Shown piece by piece: positions 17,797-27,194 of a stretch of 64,000 bases of DNA. The DNA lies in contig NZ_CP034752.1 of assembly GCF_004295645.1 (NCBI RefSeq), positions 372,001 to 436,000 on the forward strand. Reading direction: 5' to 3'. The notes under the pieces are model-generated. The model was given only the letters and a program-made list of their open reading frames with translations. It ran no database searches and was not told where the DNA came from. This DNA comes from Limnobaculum zhutongyuii (lineage in GTDB: Bacteria; Pseudomonadota; Gammaproteobacteria; Enterobacterales; Enterobacteriaceae). Numbering within the stretch: position 1 is the first letter of the stretch; each line of letters starts with the position of its first letter. The translations under genes were made by a program, and so were the position numbers.

Positions 17797-19098
17797 TTAC
17801 AGAACCATATTACCTACGATAAAGCCAAACAGAACTGACAGGGCAATAGCAATAACGCCCGGGACCAGGAATGAATGGTTAAACACATACTTACCGATAC
17901 GGGTTGAACCGGTATCATCCATCTGAACGGCTGCCAGCAGAGTTGGGTAAGTTGGCAGAACAAACAGAGCAGAAACAGCGGCGAATGACGCTACAACACC
18001 AACTGGTGTTACGCCAAGAGCCAGAGCTGCTGGTAACAATGCTTTCGCTGTTGCGGCTTGTGAATACAGCAGCGTAGCAGCAAAGAACAGAATAATCGCT
18101 AACATCCAGGAGTGTTCTTGCAGCAGGCTACCAGAGAACTCTTTGATTTCGTTGATGTGAGCTTGAACGAAGGTATCACCTAACCACGCAACACCCAGTA
18201 CGCAGACACAAGCACTCATACCTGATTTGAAGGTACTCGCATTCAGGATTTCGTTAGTATCAATCTTACAGAAAACACAGATTGCAGTAGCGATAGTTAA
18301 CATGAAGACAACGATTGCATGGTCACGACCTAAAATAGGGTTTTCGATCAGACCTACAGACTTACTAATCGATGTTGCATACAGCATAACGGCAACGATA
18401 CCAAGCAGGAATAACAGAACAGAAAGTTTTGCACCCGGCTTAATCACGATGTCGGCAACTTTAGTATTGCTAACCAGGCCTTTAGCCAGACGCTCTTTAT
18501 AAACCGGATCGTCTTTTAACTCGCTGCCCAGGAAGTTACTGACAATAGCAGTCAACATAACGGCTACAAAGGTAGTTGGAATACAAATACCTAACAGGGT
18601 TAAGTAGCTGACGCCAACGGGTTCCAGAATACCGGCAGTAAATACTACCGCAGCTGAAATTGGTGATGCTGTGATGGCGATCTGTGATGCTACAACCGCG
18701 ATAGACAATGGACGTGAAGGACGGATACCCTGGCCTTTTGCCACTTCGGCGATAACTGGCATAGTAGAGAAAGCAGTGTGACCAGTACCCGCGAAGATTG
18801 TCATGACATAGGTAACGATGGGTGCCAGAAACGTAATGTATTTAGGATGTTTACGTAACAGTTTTGCAGCCAAACTAACCAGATAGTCCATACCGCCTGC
18901 GACCTGCATTGCTGCGATTGCCGCGATAACTGACATGATGATTTGAATAACGTCGAACGGGATATTACCAGGGTTGATTTGGCAAACCGTAGTAAGAACC
19001 AGTACACCCAGTCCACCGGCAAAACCGATGGCGATACCACCTAGTCGTGCACCAACATAGATGGCCAGCAGGACAATCACAAATTGCACAGCTAACAT
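17797..19098 (-). CDS. dcuA: DcuA, C4-dicarboxylate antiporter
   Basis: An inner-membrane aspartate/fumarate/succinate exchanger used in anaerobic fumarate respiration and aspartate uptake. It is 433 aa, exactly the E. coli length, and is made of 10-12 hydrophobic segments. The start (MLAVQFVIVLLAIYVGARLGGIAIGFAGG) is near identical to the family. It lies downstream of aspA with a terminator between, so it has partly independent expression as in E. coli. Confidence 0.97.
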   Translation of the reverse strand: MLAVQFVIVLLAIYVGARLGGIAIGFAGGLGVLVLTTVCQINPGNIPFDVIQIIMSVIAAIAAMQVAGGMDYLVSLAAKLLRKHPKYITFLAPIVTYVMTIFAGTGHTAFSTMPVIAEVAKGQGIRPSRPLSIAVVASQIAITASPISAAVVFTAGILEPVGVSYLTLLGICIPTTFVAVMLTAIVSNFLGSELKDDPVYKERLAKGLVSNTKVADIVIKPGAKLSVLLFLLGIVAVMLYATSISKSVGLIENPILGRDHAIVVFMLTIATAICVFCKIDTNEILNASTFKSGMSACVCVLGVAWLGDTFVQAHINEIKEFSGSLLQEHSWMLAIILFFAATLLYSQAATAKALLPAALALGVTPVGVVASFAAVSALFVLPTYPTLLAAVQMDDTGSTRIGKYVFNHSFLVPGVIAIALSVLFGFIVGNMVL

Positions 19099-19177
19099 AT
19101 ATTATTTCCTTGATTTTATACGTGTTATTAAAAATAGATAACACAAAGTTAACGACTACAAGTTCCTACGAGTATTA

Positions 19178-19212
19178 AAAAGGCATGCTATTTTTCAAAT
19201 GACATGCCTTTT
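19178..19212 (-). terminator. Terminator between aspA and dcuA
   Basis: AAAAGGCATG (19178-19187) pairs with CATGCCTTTT (19203-19212). On the minus strand it lies shortly after the aspA stop and ends in a T run, so only part of dcuA transcription should come from aspA. Confidence 0.8.
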
Positions 19213-19246
19213 GTTTGGTTATTGCAGAGTCTTAGTTCTCTCGCAA

Positions 19247-20671
19247 CTAGTCGTCGTAACGTTTTGCTTTATATTCTGGGTGCATCAGGTTCTTGATGGA
19301 GAAGATATCATCAAGTTCTGCTTCGGTCAGAAGACCGCGCTCCAGAACAACTTCGCGTACGGTTTTGCCGGTTTCAGCACAAATCTTACCAACAATGTCA
19401 CCATTGTGGTGGCCAATGAATGGGTTCAGATAAGTAACGATACCGATTGAGCCGAACACATAGGCTTCACACACTTCTTTATTGGCAGTGATACCATCAA
19501 CACATTTTTCAACCAGGTTGTGACATGCATTAGACAGAATGTGAATTGACTCAAACATAGCCTGACCGATAACAGGTTCCATTACGTTTAACTGTAATTG
19601 GCCAGCTTCTGCAGCCATAGTTACGCAAATGTCGTTACCGATAACTTTAAAGCAAACCTGGTTAACCACTTCAGGAATAACCGGGTTAACTTTAGCTGGC
19701 ATGATAGAAGAGCCAGCTTGCAGTTCAGGTAAGTTGATTTCGTTTAAACCAGCGCGTGGGCCAGAAGAGAGTAAACGAAGGTCGTTACAGATTTTAGACA
19801 TTTTTACTGCAAGGCGTTTTAATGCGCCATGAACCATAACGTAAGCGCCACAGTCAGACGTTGCTTCAATCAAGTCTTCTGCAACTACGCATGGGAAGCC
19901 GCTAACTTCAGCCAGCTTCTTCACCGCCAGAGGAGAGTACTCTTTTGGTGTATTCAGACCGGTACCGATAGCTGTTGCACCAAGGTTAACTTCGAGCAGT
20001 AACTCAGCAGTACGGGTAATGTTTCTAACTTCTTCTTTCAGTAACACGCTAAAGGCATGGAACTCTTGGCCTAAAGTCATTGGTACAGCGTCTTGTAACT
20101 GAGTACGGCCCATTTTCAGGACTTCTTTAAACTCAACCGCTTTACGATCAAAGCCTGCACGCAGTACTTCAATAGACTCAACCAGCTTCATTAACGAAGA
20201 GTAAACCGCGATACGGAATCCGGTAGGATAAGCATCGTTGGTAGACTGGCACTTGTTGACGTGGTCATTCGGGTTCAGATACTGATATTCCCCTTTTTGA
20301 TGACCCATCATTTCCAGACCAATGTTAGCGATAACCTCGTTAGTATTCATATTGACAGAGGTACCTGCGCCACCCTGATAAACATCAACAGGGAATTGAT
20401 CCATGCACTTACCGTTTTTCAAAACTTCATCACAAGCCTGGATGATGGCATCAGCAATTGAACGAGGAATGGTTTTCAGTTCCTTGTTAGCCATTGCGGC
20501 TGCTTTTTTTACCATTACCATGCCACGAACAAACTCTGGGATATCACTGATTTTGCTGTTACTGATATAAAAGTTTTCAATGGCACGCAGAGTATGTACA
20601 CCATAGTAAGCTTCAGCAGGAACTTCGCGTGTTCCTAACAGGTCTTCTTCGATACGGATGTTATTTGACAT
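19247..20671 (-). CDS. aspA: AspA, aspartate ammonia-lyase
   Basis: A cytoplasmic homotetramer that converts L-aspartate to fumarate and ammonia, feeding fumarate reductase (encoded at 42-46 kb). It is 474 aa (E. coli 478). The fumarase/aspartase signature GSSIMPAKVNP holds the catalytic serine loop, and VYQGGAGTSVNMNTNEVIAN and GRTQLQDAVP are also intact. Confidence 0.97.
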   Translation of the reverse strand: MSNNIRIEEDLLGTREVPAEAYYGVHTLRAIENFYISNSKISDIPEFVRGMVMVKKAAAMANKELKTIPRSIADAIIQACDEVLKNGKCMDQFPVDVYQGGAGTSVNMNTNEVIANIGLEMMGHQKGEYQYLNPNDHVNKCQSTNDAYPTGFRIAVYSSLMKLVESIEVLRAGFDRKAVEFKEVLKMGRTQLQDAVPMTLGQEFHAFSVLLKEEVRNITRTAELLLEVNLGATAIGTGLNTPKEYSPLAVKKLAEVSGFPCVVAEDLIEATSDCGAYVMVHGALKRLAVKMSKICNDLRLLSSGPRAGLNEINLPELQAGSSIMPAKVNPVIPEVVNQVCFKVIGNDICVTMAAEAGQLQLNVMEPVIGQAMFESIHILSNACHNLVEKCVDGITANKEVCEAYVFGSIGIVTYLNPFIGHHNGDIVGKICAETGKTVREVVLERGLLTEAELDDIFSIKNLMHPEYKAKRYDD

Positions 20672-21077
20672 GTAAACCTTCTTTAATATACCAAGATGAA
20701 TAAATAGTGAAAAACTGTGTTGCTAAATGATTACAATATTATAAAAGCGTTGGCGCCCTTGGTGTGGAGATCATAAGCTCCTTTTGATTAAAAGTATGAA
20801 CCTAGATCAGATTATTGGCATCATAAAAAATATTAATGACATAAACGTGATTTAAATCACACTAAAGAGGTAGTTGTTGTTTTTGTCGTCAGAGTTGATT
20901 TTTTAAGATGTCAGCACTATATCAAGGCTATATATATAGTATATTAAACTGCTTTTGCTAATTTTAATGATAGGTTATCAAAACGTCATCTTAATGTTAA
21001 TTATGCTTGTTTTTGATATAGCTTCAGTATGTTACTATGCAAAAAATCATTTAATTTCTGAATGTTAAGGAGCTTAT
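20672..21077. other. Divergent promoter region of aspA and fxsA
   Basis: About 400 AT-rich bases without a gene. It carries a CRP-like palindrome (listed separately) and must contain the promoters of the diverging aspA and fxsA genes. No convincing FNR box was found by eye. Confidence 0.6.
20847..20860. promoter_or_regulatory. CRP-like binding site upstream of aspA
   Basis: GTGATTTAAATCAC is a perfect palindrome matching the CRP core GTGA-N6-TCAC, about 180 bases upstream of the aspA ATG. CRP control of aspA is known in E. coli. Its symmetrical TGAT/ATCA arms also partly resemble an FNR site. Confidence 0.6.
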
Positions 21078-21557
21078 GTGCGTTGGCTACCGTTAATTCT
21101 ATTGTTTCTACTGATTTATATCGAGATCACAATTTTTATTAAAGTTGCTGCTGTTTTTGGCGTGGCACTGACATTAATTCTGGTGATCCTGACATCGTGT
21201 TTAGGCGTATCACTGGTCCGTCATCAGGGGCTAAAAACATTAATACAAATGCAGGAGAAGATGGCTAATGGCGAAAATCCTGCTGGCGAGATGGTAAAAA
21301 GCGTTTCGCTGTTGCTTGCAGGCTTCTTATTACTGATCCCCGGTTTTTTCACCGACTTCTTAGGGTTGCTGTTGCTGCTGCCACCGATTCAGAAGCTACT
21401 GACGCTGAGAGTGATGCCATTTATTCATGTGTTTCGTTCAACTTCCGGTAATTCATCAACGACAGGTCAGGGCGGATATACTGTTGAAGGTGAGTTTCAG
21501 CGTAAAGAAGATGACACAAGCAAACACATTGGTGACAAAAAAGATCCTGACCTCTAA
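21078..21557 (+). CDS. fxsA: FxsA, inner-membrane protein
   Basis: A 159-aa membrane protein (E. coli 158). In E. coli its overproduction relieves exclusion of phage T7 by the F plasmid, and its native role is unclear. It has three or four hydrophobic segments, the core MVKSVSLLLAGFLLLIPGFFTDFLG and a charged cytoplasmic tail. The GTG start (MRWLPLI) has AAGGAGC upstream. An ATG two bases earlier is out of frame. It lies upstream of groES, as in E. coli. Confidence 0.93.
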   Translation: MRWLPLILLFLLIYIEITIFIKVAAVFGVALTLILVILTSCLGVSLVRHQGLKTLIQMQEKMANGENPAGEMVKSVSLLLAGFLLLIPGFFTDFLGLLLLLPPIQKLLTLRVMPFIHVFRSTSGNSSTTGQGGYTVEGEFQRKEDDTSKHIGDKKDPDL

Positions 21558-21624
21558 ACAATCATACCGATCGCTGTTCATTGTTTATGCAAAACAACTT
21601 ATGTAAATTTTTTTCACCTTCCCC

Positions 21625-21651
21625 CTTGAAGGGGAGGTGAATGCCCCCAAT
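21625..21651 (+). promoter_or_regulatory. Sigma-32 heat-shock promoter of groESL
   Basis: -35 CTTGAAG (21625-21631, inside CCCCCTTGAAGGGG) and -10 CCCCCAAT (21644-21651) are separated by 12-13 bases. This is almost the same layout as the E. coli groE promoter. GroES begins 80 bases further on. Confidence 0.85.
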
Positions 21652-21730
21652 ATCACTTTCACGAGGCTGGTAATTAAATGTACCCGCTCAAACCTAACCT
21701 GGTAAGGACCTTCTCAAAGGAGAGCTATCA

Positions 21731-22024
21731 ATGAAAATTCGTCCACTACACGACCGCGTAATTGTAAAACGCAAAGAAGTTGAAACTAAGTCAGCTGGCG
21801 GTATTGTGCTGACTGGTTCTGCAGCAGCAAAATCCACCCGTGGTGAAGTATTGGCTGTTGGCAAAGGTCGTATTTTAGAAAACGGCGAAGTGAAAGCACT
21901 GGATGTAAAAGTTGGCGATGTCGTTATTTTTAACGATGGCTACGGCGTGAAAGTAGAAAAAATCGATAACGATGAAGTCCTGATTATGTCCGAAAGCGAT
22001 ATTCTGGCGATTGTTGAAGCGTAA
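21731..22024 (+). CDS. groES: GroES co-chaperonin
   Basis: The heptameric 10-kDa lid of the GroEL folding chamber. It is 97 aa, the E. coli length. The signature MKIRPLHDRVIVKRKEVETK at the start is intact, as is the mobile loop SAGGIVLTGSAAAKS that docks to GroEL. A GGAGAG site lies upstream. It is cotranscribed with groEL 52 bases downstream. Confidence 0.98.
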   Translation: MKIRPLHDRVIVKRKEVETKSAGGIVLTGSAAAKSTRGEVLAVGKGRILENGEVKALDVKVGDVVIFNDGYGVKVEKIDNDEVLIMSESDILAIVEA

Positions 22025-22076
22025 TTTAGAGCGCTCTTTTTTTGAACTGAATTGAAAAGTTAAGGGAAACCTGAAA

Positions 22077-23723
22077 ATGGCAGCTAAAGACGTTAAATTT
22101 GGTAATGATGCTCGTGTAAAAATGTTACGCGGCGTAAATGTTCTGGCCGATGCAGTAAAAGTGACTCTGGGACCTAAAGGTCGTAACGTAGTTCTGGATA
22201 AGTCATTTGGCGCACCAACAATCACTAAAGACGGTGTATCCGTAGCGCGTGAAATCGAGCTGGAAGACAAATTCGAAAATATGGGTGCACAAATGGTTAA
22301 GGAAGTTGCTTCCAAGGCCAATGATGCTGCAGGTGACGGTACAACTACCGCAACTGTACTGGCCCAGGCGATTGTGACTGAAGGTCTGAAAGCCGTTGCT
22401 GCGGGTATGAACCCGATGGACCTGAAGCGCGGTATCGATAAAGCGGTTATCTCAGCAGTAGAAGAGCTGAAGAAACTGTCTGTACCTTGCTCTGATTCTA
22501 AAGCGATTGCTCAGGTAGGTACTATTTCTGCTAACTCTGACTCAAGCGTTGGTTCGCTGATTGCTGAAGCCATGGAGAAAGTAGGTAAAGAAGGCGTTAT
22601 TACCGTTGAAGAAGGCACTGGCCTGGAAGACGAGTTAGACGTTGTTGAAGGTATGCAGTTCGATCGCGGTTACCTTTCACCTTATTTCATCAACAAACCA
22701 GAAACGGGTGCTGTTGAGCTGGAAAGTCCTTTCATTCTGTTAGTAGATAAGAAAATCTCTAATATCCGTGAAATGCTGCCAGTATTAGAAGCGGTTGCAA
22801 AAGCAGGTAAACCACTGGCTATCATCGCTGAAGATGTAGAAGGTGAAGCTCTGGCAACGCTGGTCGTTAACACCATGCGTGGTATCGTGAAAGTGGCTGC
22901 TGTTAAAGCTCCTGGCTTTGGCGATCGTCGTAAAGCTATGCTGCAGGACATCGCAACGCTGACTGGCGGTACCGTCATTTCTGAAGAGATTGGTTTAGAG
23001 CTGGAAAAAGCCACTCTGGAAGATTTAGGCCAGGCAAAACGCGTTGTTATCAACAAAGATACTACCATCATCATTGATGGTGTTGGTGAAGAAGACGCTA
23101 TCAAAGGTCGCGTAACGCAAATTCGTCAACAAATCGAAGAAGCGACTTCTGATTACGATCGTGAAAAATTACAAGAGCGTGTCGCTAAATTAGCTGGCGG
23201 TGTTGCTGTGCTGAAAGTAGGCGCTGCAACTGAAATCGAAATGAAAGAGAAGAAAGCACGTGTGGAAGATGCACTGCAAGCAACCCGTGCTGCGGTAGAA
23301 GAAGGCGTTGTTGCTGGTGGTGGTGTAGCATTAATTCGTGTTGCAGCGAAAATTGCCGATCTGCAGGGTGATAACGAAGATCAAACCGTCGGTGTTCGTG
23401 TTGCATTACGCGCAATGGAAGCTCCATTACGTCAAATCGTTGCTAACGCAGGTGAAGAACCATCTGTTGTGGCAAACAACGTGAAAGCAGGTGATGGCAG
23501 CTACGGTTATAACGCCGCAACTGAACAATATGGCGATATGATCGATATGGGTATTCTGGATCCAACCAAAGTAACCCGTTCTGCTCTGCAATATGCAGCG
23601 TCAATCGCTGGTCTGATGATCACCACTGAATGTATGGTGACTGACCTGCCGAAAGATGACAAATTAGACATGGGTGCTGCTGGTGGTATGAGCGGCATGG
23701 GTGGTATGGGCGGAATGATGTAA
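22077..23723 (+). CDS. groEL: GroEL chaperonin
   Basis: The 60-kDa chaperonin that folds proteins in an ATP-driven double-ring cavity. It is 548 aa, the E. coli length. ATP-binding DGTTTATVLA, the signature AAVEEGVVAGGGVAL and the flexible Gly-Gly-Met C-terminal tail (GMSGMGGMGGMM) are present. It is the second gene of the sigma-32-driven groESL operon and is followed by a strong terminator. Confidence 0.99.
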   Translation: MAAKDVKFGNDARVKMLRGVNVLADAVKVTLGPKGRNVVLDKSFGAPTITKDGVSVAREIELEDKFENMGAQMVKEVASKANDAAGDGTTTATVLAQAIVTEGLKAVAAGMNPMDLKRGIDKAVISAVEELKKLSVPCSDSKAIAQVGTISANSDSSVGSLIAEAMEKVGKEGVITVEEGTGLEDELDVVEGMQFDRGYLSPYFINKPETGAVELESPFILLVDKKISNIREMLPVLEAVAKAGKPLAIIAEDVEGEALATLVVNTMRGIVKVAAVKAPGFGDRRKAMLQDIATLTGGTVISEEIGLELEKATLEDLGQAKRVVINKDTTIIIDGVGEEDAIKGRVTQIRQQIEEATSDYDREKLQERVAKLAGGVAVLKVGAATEIEMKEKKARVEDALQATRAAVEEGVVAGGGVALIRVAAKIADLQGDNEDQTVGVRVALRAMEAPLRQIVANAGEEPSVVANNVKAGDGSYGYNAATEQYGDMIDMGILDPTKVTRSALQYAASIAGLMITTECMVTDLPKDDKLDMGAAGGMSGMGGMGGMM

Positions 23724-23754
23724 TTCCCCTGTACATTCAGCCTGTCTGAATAGT

Positions 23755-23784
23755 AAAAACCCCGGTTGATACCGGGGTTTTTTT
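23755..23784 (+). terminator. groESL terminator
   Basis: AAAAACCCCGG / CCGGGGTTTTTTT with the loop TTGATA lies 31 bases after the groEL stop. Confidence 0.9.
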
Positions 23785-23813
23785 ATGTTTTTAAAAGCAG
23801 ATTAGGCAAATAG

Positions 23814-25031
23814 TTAACATGCAGGATTCAACAACAGTTGGAGAATATTTTCCGGATGATAAAGCCCACTTTCTTTCAGACTGTTGGCCGACAGTTTAAA
23901 TGTTTCCGGATACTGACGACGCCAGCGATGATAAATATTCACAATGTCGATCATCTTTGATTTTCTGAGCTGAGAATATTTCAGTGCCCAATAGCCAAGC
24001 AGATTACGCAGTATAAAGCAGTCAGTAATCAGTTGATAATAGGTCTCGGCCTCAGACATTTTCGCATGATAAGGGAAGCTATCGTGATAAAGACGATAGA
24101 ACAAATAGTTAGTCACTACATGAGGGAACTCATTGAATACCGGAGCGACGGTTTGCATCCAGGCATTTTCAAGAGCAGCCATTTTTTGCGCACCGCTTTC
24201 AGTCGACTGCTGCAGAATATCTTGATGAACTTCTTTCCAGAATGACGCCATCGTTGGCACAGTTTCAACATTGGCTAATTCCGCTACCTGCGACCCAATT
24301 TGAGCAAACAGCTGCCAACGGGCCACATTATTATCAGGGATGTTACTCATGCGGAGTTTAATATCATCATGAGTTAACGATGCGGCTCGCAAATGCAGCT
24401 GTTCAATAGCCTGATTTTTCTGTTTTTTATTGGTGTAATCATCCCGAGTCATTGGCAATACTAATTCACCGATTGCCAATAACCGTTCTGAAAGTGAGAG
24501 TTCCGGGCGCAGCGCAATAGCAATACATTCGGCGTTAACTCGGTGATAGATATCGGTGAGAGGCGATTGGCTTCGGGATGAAATCATTTTTTTAGATTCC
24601 AACCAGATAGATGTCTGGCTCATCAGGATCTGACCACAAGCTTCCGGACATTCAATAGCCAAACTTTTACGCACCTCATTTTGCCAGCGAATATCCACAT
24701 AAGGGTAATCAAGGCAGAATTTAGGACGGGTATGGAGATCGTCCCTGCGGCCAATCAGACAGTAAGTACAGGAGCGGCCCTTATCAAAAAACGGGCAGTA
24801 ATTATCTTTGGTTAGATGAATGGTGCCCCAGTTTTCCAGATCGGTTTTTGCCAGTTGAATACTTTGCTGGGCTACGGTGCGGATATCTTCATCAGAACTT
24901 TTCAGATAAGCCTGAGTACTGATTTTATCCAGTGGGATCTCTTTACCAATACAACAGGTACATAAACATCCACCGCCATTACATTGAAACCGGCGTACAT
25001 ATTCAGGTTCATAAATATTGATGATATTCAT
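23814..25031 (-). CDS. fliB: FliB-family flagellin lysine-N-methylase
   Basis: A 405-aa protein of the FliB family, which methylates flagellin lysines in Salmonella. The Cys-rich N-terminus (RRFQCNGGGCLCTCCIGKEIPLD at about 14-36, further Cys near 80-130 in CPFFDKGRSCTYC and ECPEACG) suggests iron-sulfur cluster binding. The start is immediately after an AT-rich region. No flagellar genes are in the window. It lies between groEL and epmB, where E. coli has yjeI-yjeJ, so it is a lineage-specific insertion. The target could be flagellin encoded elsewhere or another protein. Confidence 0.82.
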   Translation of the reverse strand: MNIINIYEPEYVRRFQCNGGGCLCTCCIGKEIPLDKISTQAYLKSSDEDIRTVAQQSIQLAKTDLENWGTIHLTKDNYCPFFDKGRSCTYCLIGRRDDLHTRPKFCLDYPYVDIRWQNEVRKSLAIECPEACGQILMSQTSIWLESKKMISSRSQSPLTDIYHRVNAECIAIALRPELSLSERLLAIGELVLPMTRDDYTNKKQKNQAIEQLHLRAASLTHDDIKLRMSNIPDNNVARWQLFAQIGSQVAELANVETVPTMASFWKEVHQDILQQSTESGAQKMAALENAWMQTVAPVFNEFPHVVTNYLFYRLYHDSFPYHAKMSEAETYYQLITDCFILRNLLGYWALKYSQLRKSKMIDIVNIYHRWRRQYPETFKLSANSLKESGLYHPENILQLLLNPAC

Positions 25032-25309
25032 CCCAGCCTATCCAATGTATATTTATTCCATCAACCAATGGCTATAGTACGGTTTTATTTCCGAATGGTA
25101 AATAAGTAAAACTTATGTGGGGAATAGGGCGTTATATTTATTAGAAAAAAGTGGTTTTTTATTTATCTGTATAAGGTAGTAACTATGGTTACTAAATTTA
25201 AATATATTAAAGTAAATTATTTCAATAGGTAATTAATTGTCATGTTGCATAGAAAAATCCATCTGCCATCTAATTGTATTAGATGAATTTATCTATGCTT
25301 TTTAATTGA

Positions 25310-26338
25310 TTATAAAGGAATTATATTCAAATCCAATGGGGTTTTACTGGGTTGCCCACCAATTTCACGGGTCAGTTTAGGAACCAGATAACCCGACGTT
25401 GTTTCCAACATTTTTCGTATAATATGGCGAGCCTGGTTATCATCTACCATAAAATGAGCCGCCCCCTGAACTTTATCTAAAACGTGGAGATAATAAGGTA
25501 ATATTCCTGAGCTAAATAATGCATTGCTCAGGTTAACCAACGCGTTGCAATTATCGTTAATTCCTTTCAGTAATACGCTTTGATTTAATAAGGTTACTCC
25601 AACATTTTTTAATTTTTGCATGCTGTTTTTTACATCAGAATCAATTTCATTCTCATGATTAATATGGGTAACCAGGACAATTTGTAAGCGCGAACGGGCA
25701 AAACGTTGGCACAACTCATCGGTTATTCTGTCCGGGATAACTACAGGTAGGCGAGAATGAATGCGTAAGCGTTGCAGATGAGGGATTTTTTCTACTTCTG
25801 TTATCAGCCAGTCCAGTTCATGATCTTTGGCCATCAACGGATCGCCACCGGAAAAGATAAGTTCGTCCAGTTCAGTATGTTGGCTGAGATAATTTAGCGC
25901 GTTCTTCCAGCTCTCTTTATTGCCAGGATTATCATGATAAGGGAAATGGCGACGGAAGCAGTACCGGCAGTTAACGGCGCATCCACCCTTAACCAACAGC
26001 AGAGCCCGGTTATGATATTTATGCAATAAACCAGGAACGGCTGCACTTTGCTCTTCTAAAGGATCTACACTGTAACCTGGCGTTTCATAAAACTCATCCT
26101 GTAGGGTAATGACCTGCCGTAACAATGGGTCAGTGGCGTCGCCTTTTTTCATTCTGGCTGCAAATGACCGGGGAACACGCAAGGCAAACAGACGGCGAGC
26201 GTCGATACCTGCACGTAGTTCAGGGTGATTCTCAAGAGATAAATAACGTAATAATTCTTCAGGATCGGTAATAACATCCGATAACTGTTGCAACCATCCT
26301 TCTCTAGTTGCGGTGTTATAGGTTACAATGTGCGCCAT
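25310..26338 (-). CDS. epmB: EpmB, EF-P lysine 2,3-aminomutase
   Basis: A radical-SAM, PLP-dependent enzyme that converts (S)-alpha-lysine to (R)-beta-lysine, which EpmA then attaches to EF-P Lys34. It is 342 aa. The radical-SAM motif GGCAVNCRYCFRRHFPY places the cluster cysteines at 120, 124 and 127. It is transcribed divergently from efp, only 42 bases away, so the two promoters share this gap. Both partners, efp and epmA, are in the window. Confidence 0.96.
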   Translation of the reverse strand: MAHIVTYNTATREGWLQQLSDVITDPEELLRYLSLENHPELRAGIDARRLFALRVPRSFAARMKKGDATDPLLRQVITLQDEFYETPGYSVDPLEEQSAAVPGLLHKYHNRALLLVKGGCAVNCRYCFRRHFPYHDNPGNKESWKNALNYLSQHTELDELIFSGGDPLMAKDHELDWLITEVEKIPHLQRLRIHSRLPVVIPDRITDELCQRFARSRLQIVLVTHINHENEIDSDVKNSMQKLKNVGVTLLNQSVLLKGINDNCNALVNLSNALFSSGILPYYLHVLDKVQGAAHFMVDDNQARHIIRKMLETTSGYLVPKLTREIGGQPSKTPLDLNIIPL

Positions 26339-26380
26339 TTTTAGCTGAGCTACCTAAATTAATCAAGAAAGAGGACCATC

Positions 26381-26947
26381 ATGGCGACTTATTCTAGCAA
26401 CGATTTCCGTCCGGGTCTTAAAATCATGCTAGACGGCGAACCTTGTGCCGTTATTGAAAGTGAATTTGTGAAACCAGGTAAAGGTCAGGCCTTTGCCCGT
26501 GTTCGTCTGCGTAAACTGATTTCTGGTAAGTTATTAGAGAAAACCTTCAAATCTACCGACAGCGCTGAAGGTGCTGACGTTATGGATATGAACCTGACTT
26601 ATTTATATAACGACGGCGATTTCTGGCACTTCATGAACAACGAAACCTTTGAGCAATTAGCTGCGGATGCAAAAGCCGTTGGTGATAACGCTAAATGGTT
26701 GGTTGAACAGGCAGAATGTATTCTGACTCTGTGGAATGGTTCTCCAATCGCCGTAACTCCACCTAACTTTGTTGAACTGGAAATCGTTGATACCGATCCG
26801 GGTCTGAAAGGTGATACAGCAGGTACCGGTGGTAAACCAGCAACCTTATCTACCGGCGCGGTAGTTAAAGTTCCATTATTTGTTCAGTTAGGCGAAGTGA
26901 TTAAAGTTGACACTCGCTCTGGTGAATATGTATCCCGCGTTAAGTAA
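26381..26947 (+). CDS. efp: Elongation factor P
   Basis: It relieves ribosome stalling at polyproline stretches. It is 188 aa, the E. coli length. The modified lysine is Lys34 in FVKPGKGQAFARV. The tRNA-like domains end in DTRSGEYVSRVK. A strong AAGAGGA-type site precedes the ATG. It is divergent from epmB. A hairpin follows at 26965-26987, then an entericidin remnant as in the E. coli efp-ecnA-ecnB-sugE order. Confidence 0.98.
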   Translation: MATYSSNDFRPGLKIMLDGEPCAVIESEFVKPGKGQAFARVRLRKLISGKLLEKTFKSTDSAEGADVMDMNLTYLYNDGDFWHFMNNETFEQLAADAKAVGDNAKWLVEQAECILTLWNGSPIAVTPPNFVELEIVDTDPGLKGDTAGTGGKPATLSTGAVVKVPLFVQLGEVIKVDTRSGEYVSRVK

Positions 26948-26964
26948 TTATCTTAATCGCCAGT

Positions 26965-26987
26965 ATAAGGCCGTTTTACGGCCTTAT
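26965..26987 (+). terminator. Hairpin after efp
   Basis: A perfect stem, ATAAGGCCG / CGGCCTTAT, with the loop TTTTA lies 17 bases after the efp stop. No T run follows, so termination may be partial. Confidence 0.6.
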
Positions 26988-27030
26988 CTGTTCTGCCTTC
27001 CAAAACAATTCTGACGATAAGGAGTGCTGC

Positions 27031-27152
27031 ATGTTTAAGGCTATTAGTGCTATCTTTTTATCACTGGTTGTGGTTTCAGCAGTAATACTGTCCGTGGCTT
27101 CGGAGAAGATATCCGCCATGTTGGTAGTGCAATTGAACGTGGAGCCAGCTGA
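27031..27152 (+). pseudogene. ecnA: Entericidin-like lipoprotein gene with a 1-base frameshift
   Basis: The ATG at 27031 has a strong AAGGAGT site and begins a lipoprotein-like signal (MFKAISAIFLSLVVVSA). One base later the entericidin mature sequence NTVRGFGEDIRHVGSAIERGAS runs in the +1-shifted frame to TGA at 27150-27152. Restoring a single T at 27081/27082 would make the lipobox cysteine codon TGT and join both parts (VSA-C-NTVRGFGED). The position directly after efp and before sugE is the E. coli entericidin locus. As written, the frame reads on to TAG at 27187. A sequencing error is possible. Confidence 0.75.
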
Positions 27153-27194
27153 AGTTAATTTCTCAGGTTATTCTGTTATCAGGGTATAGCCGTC

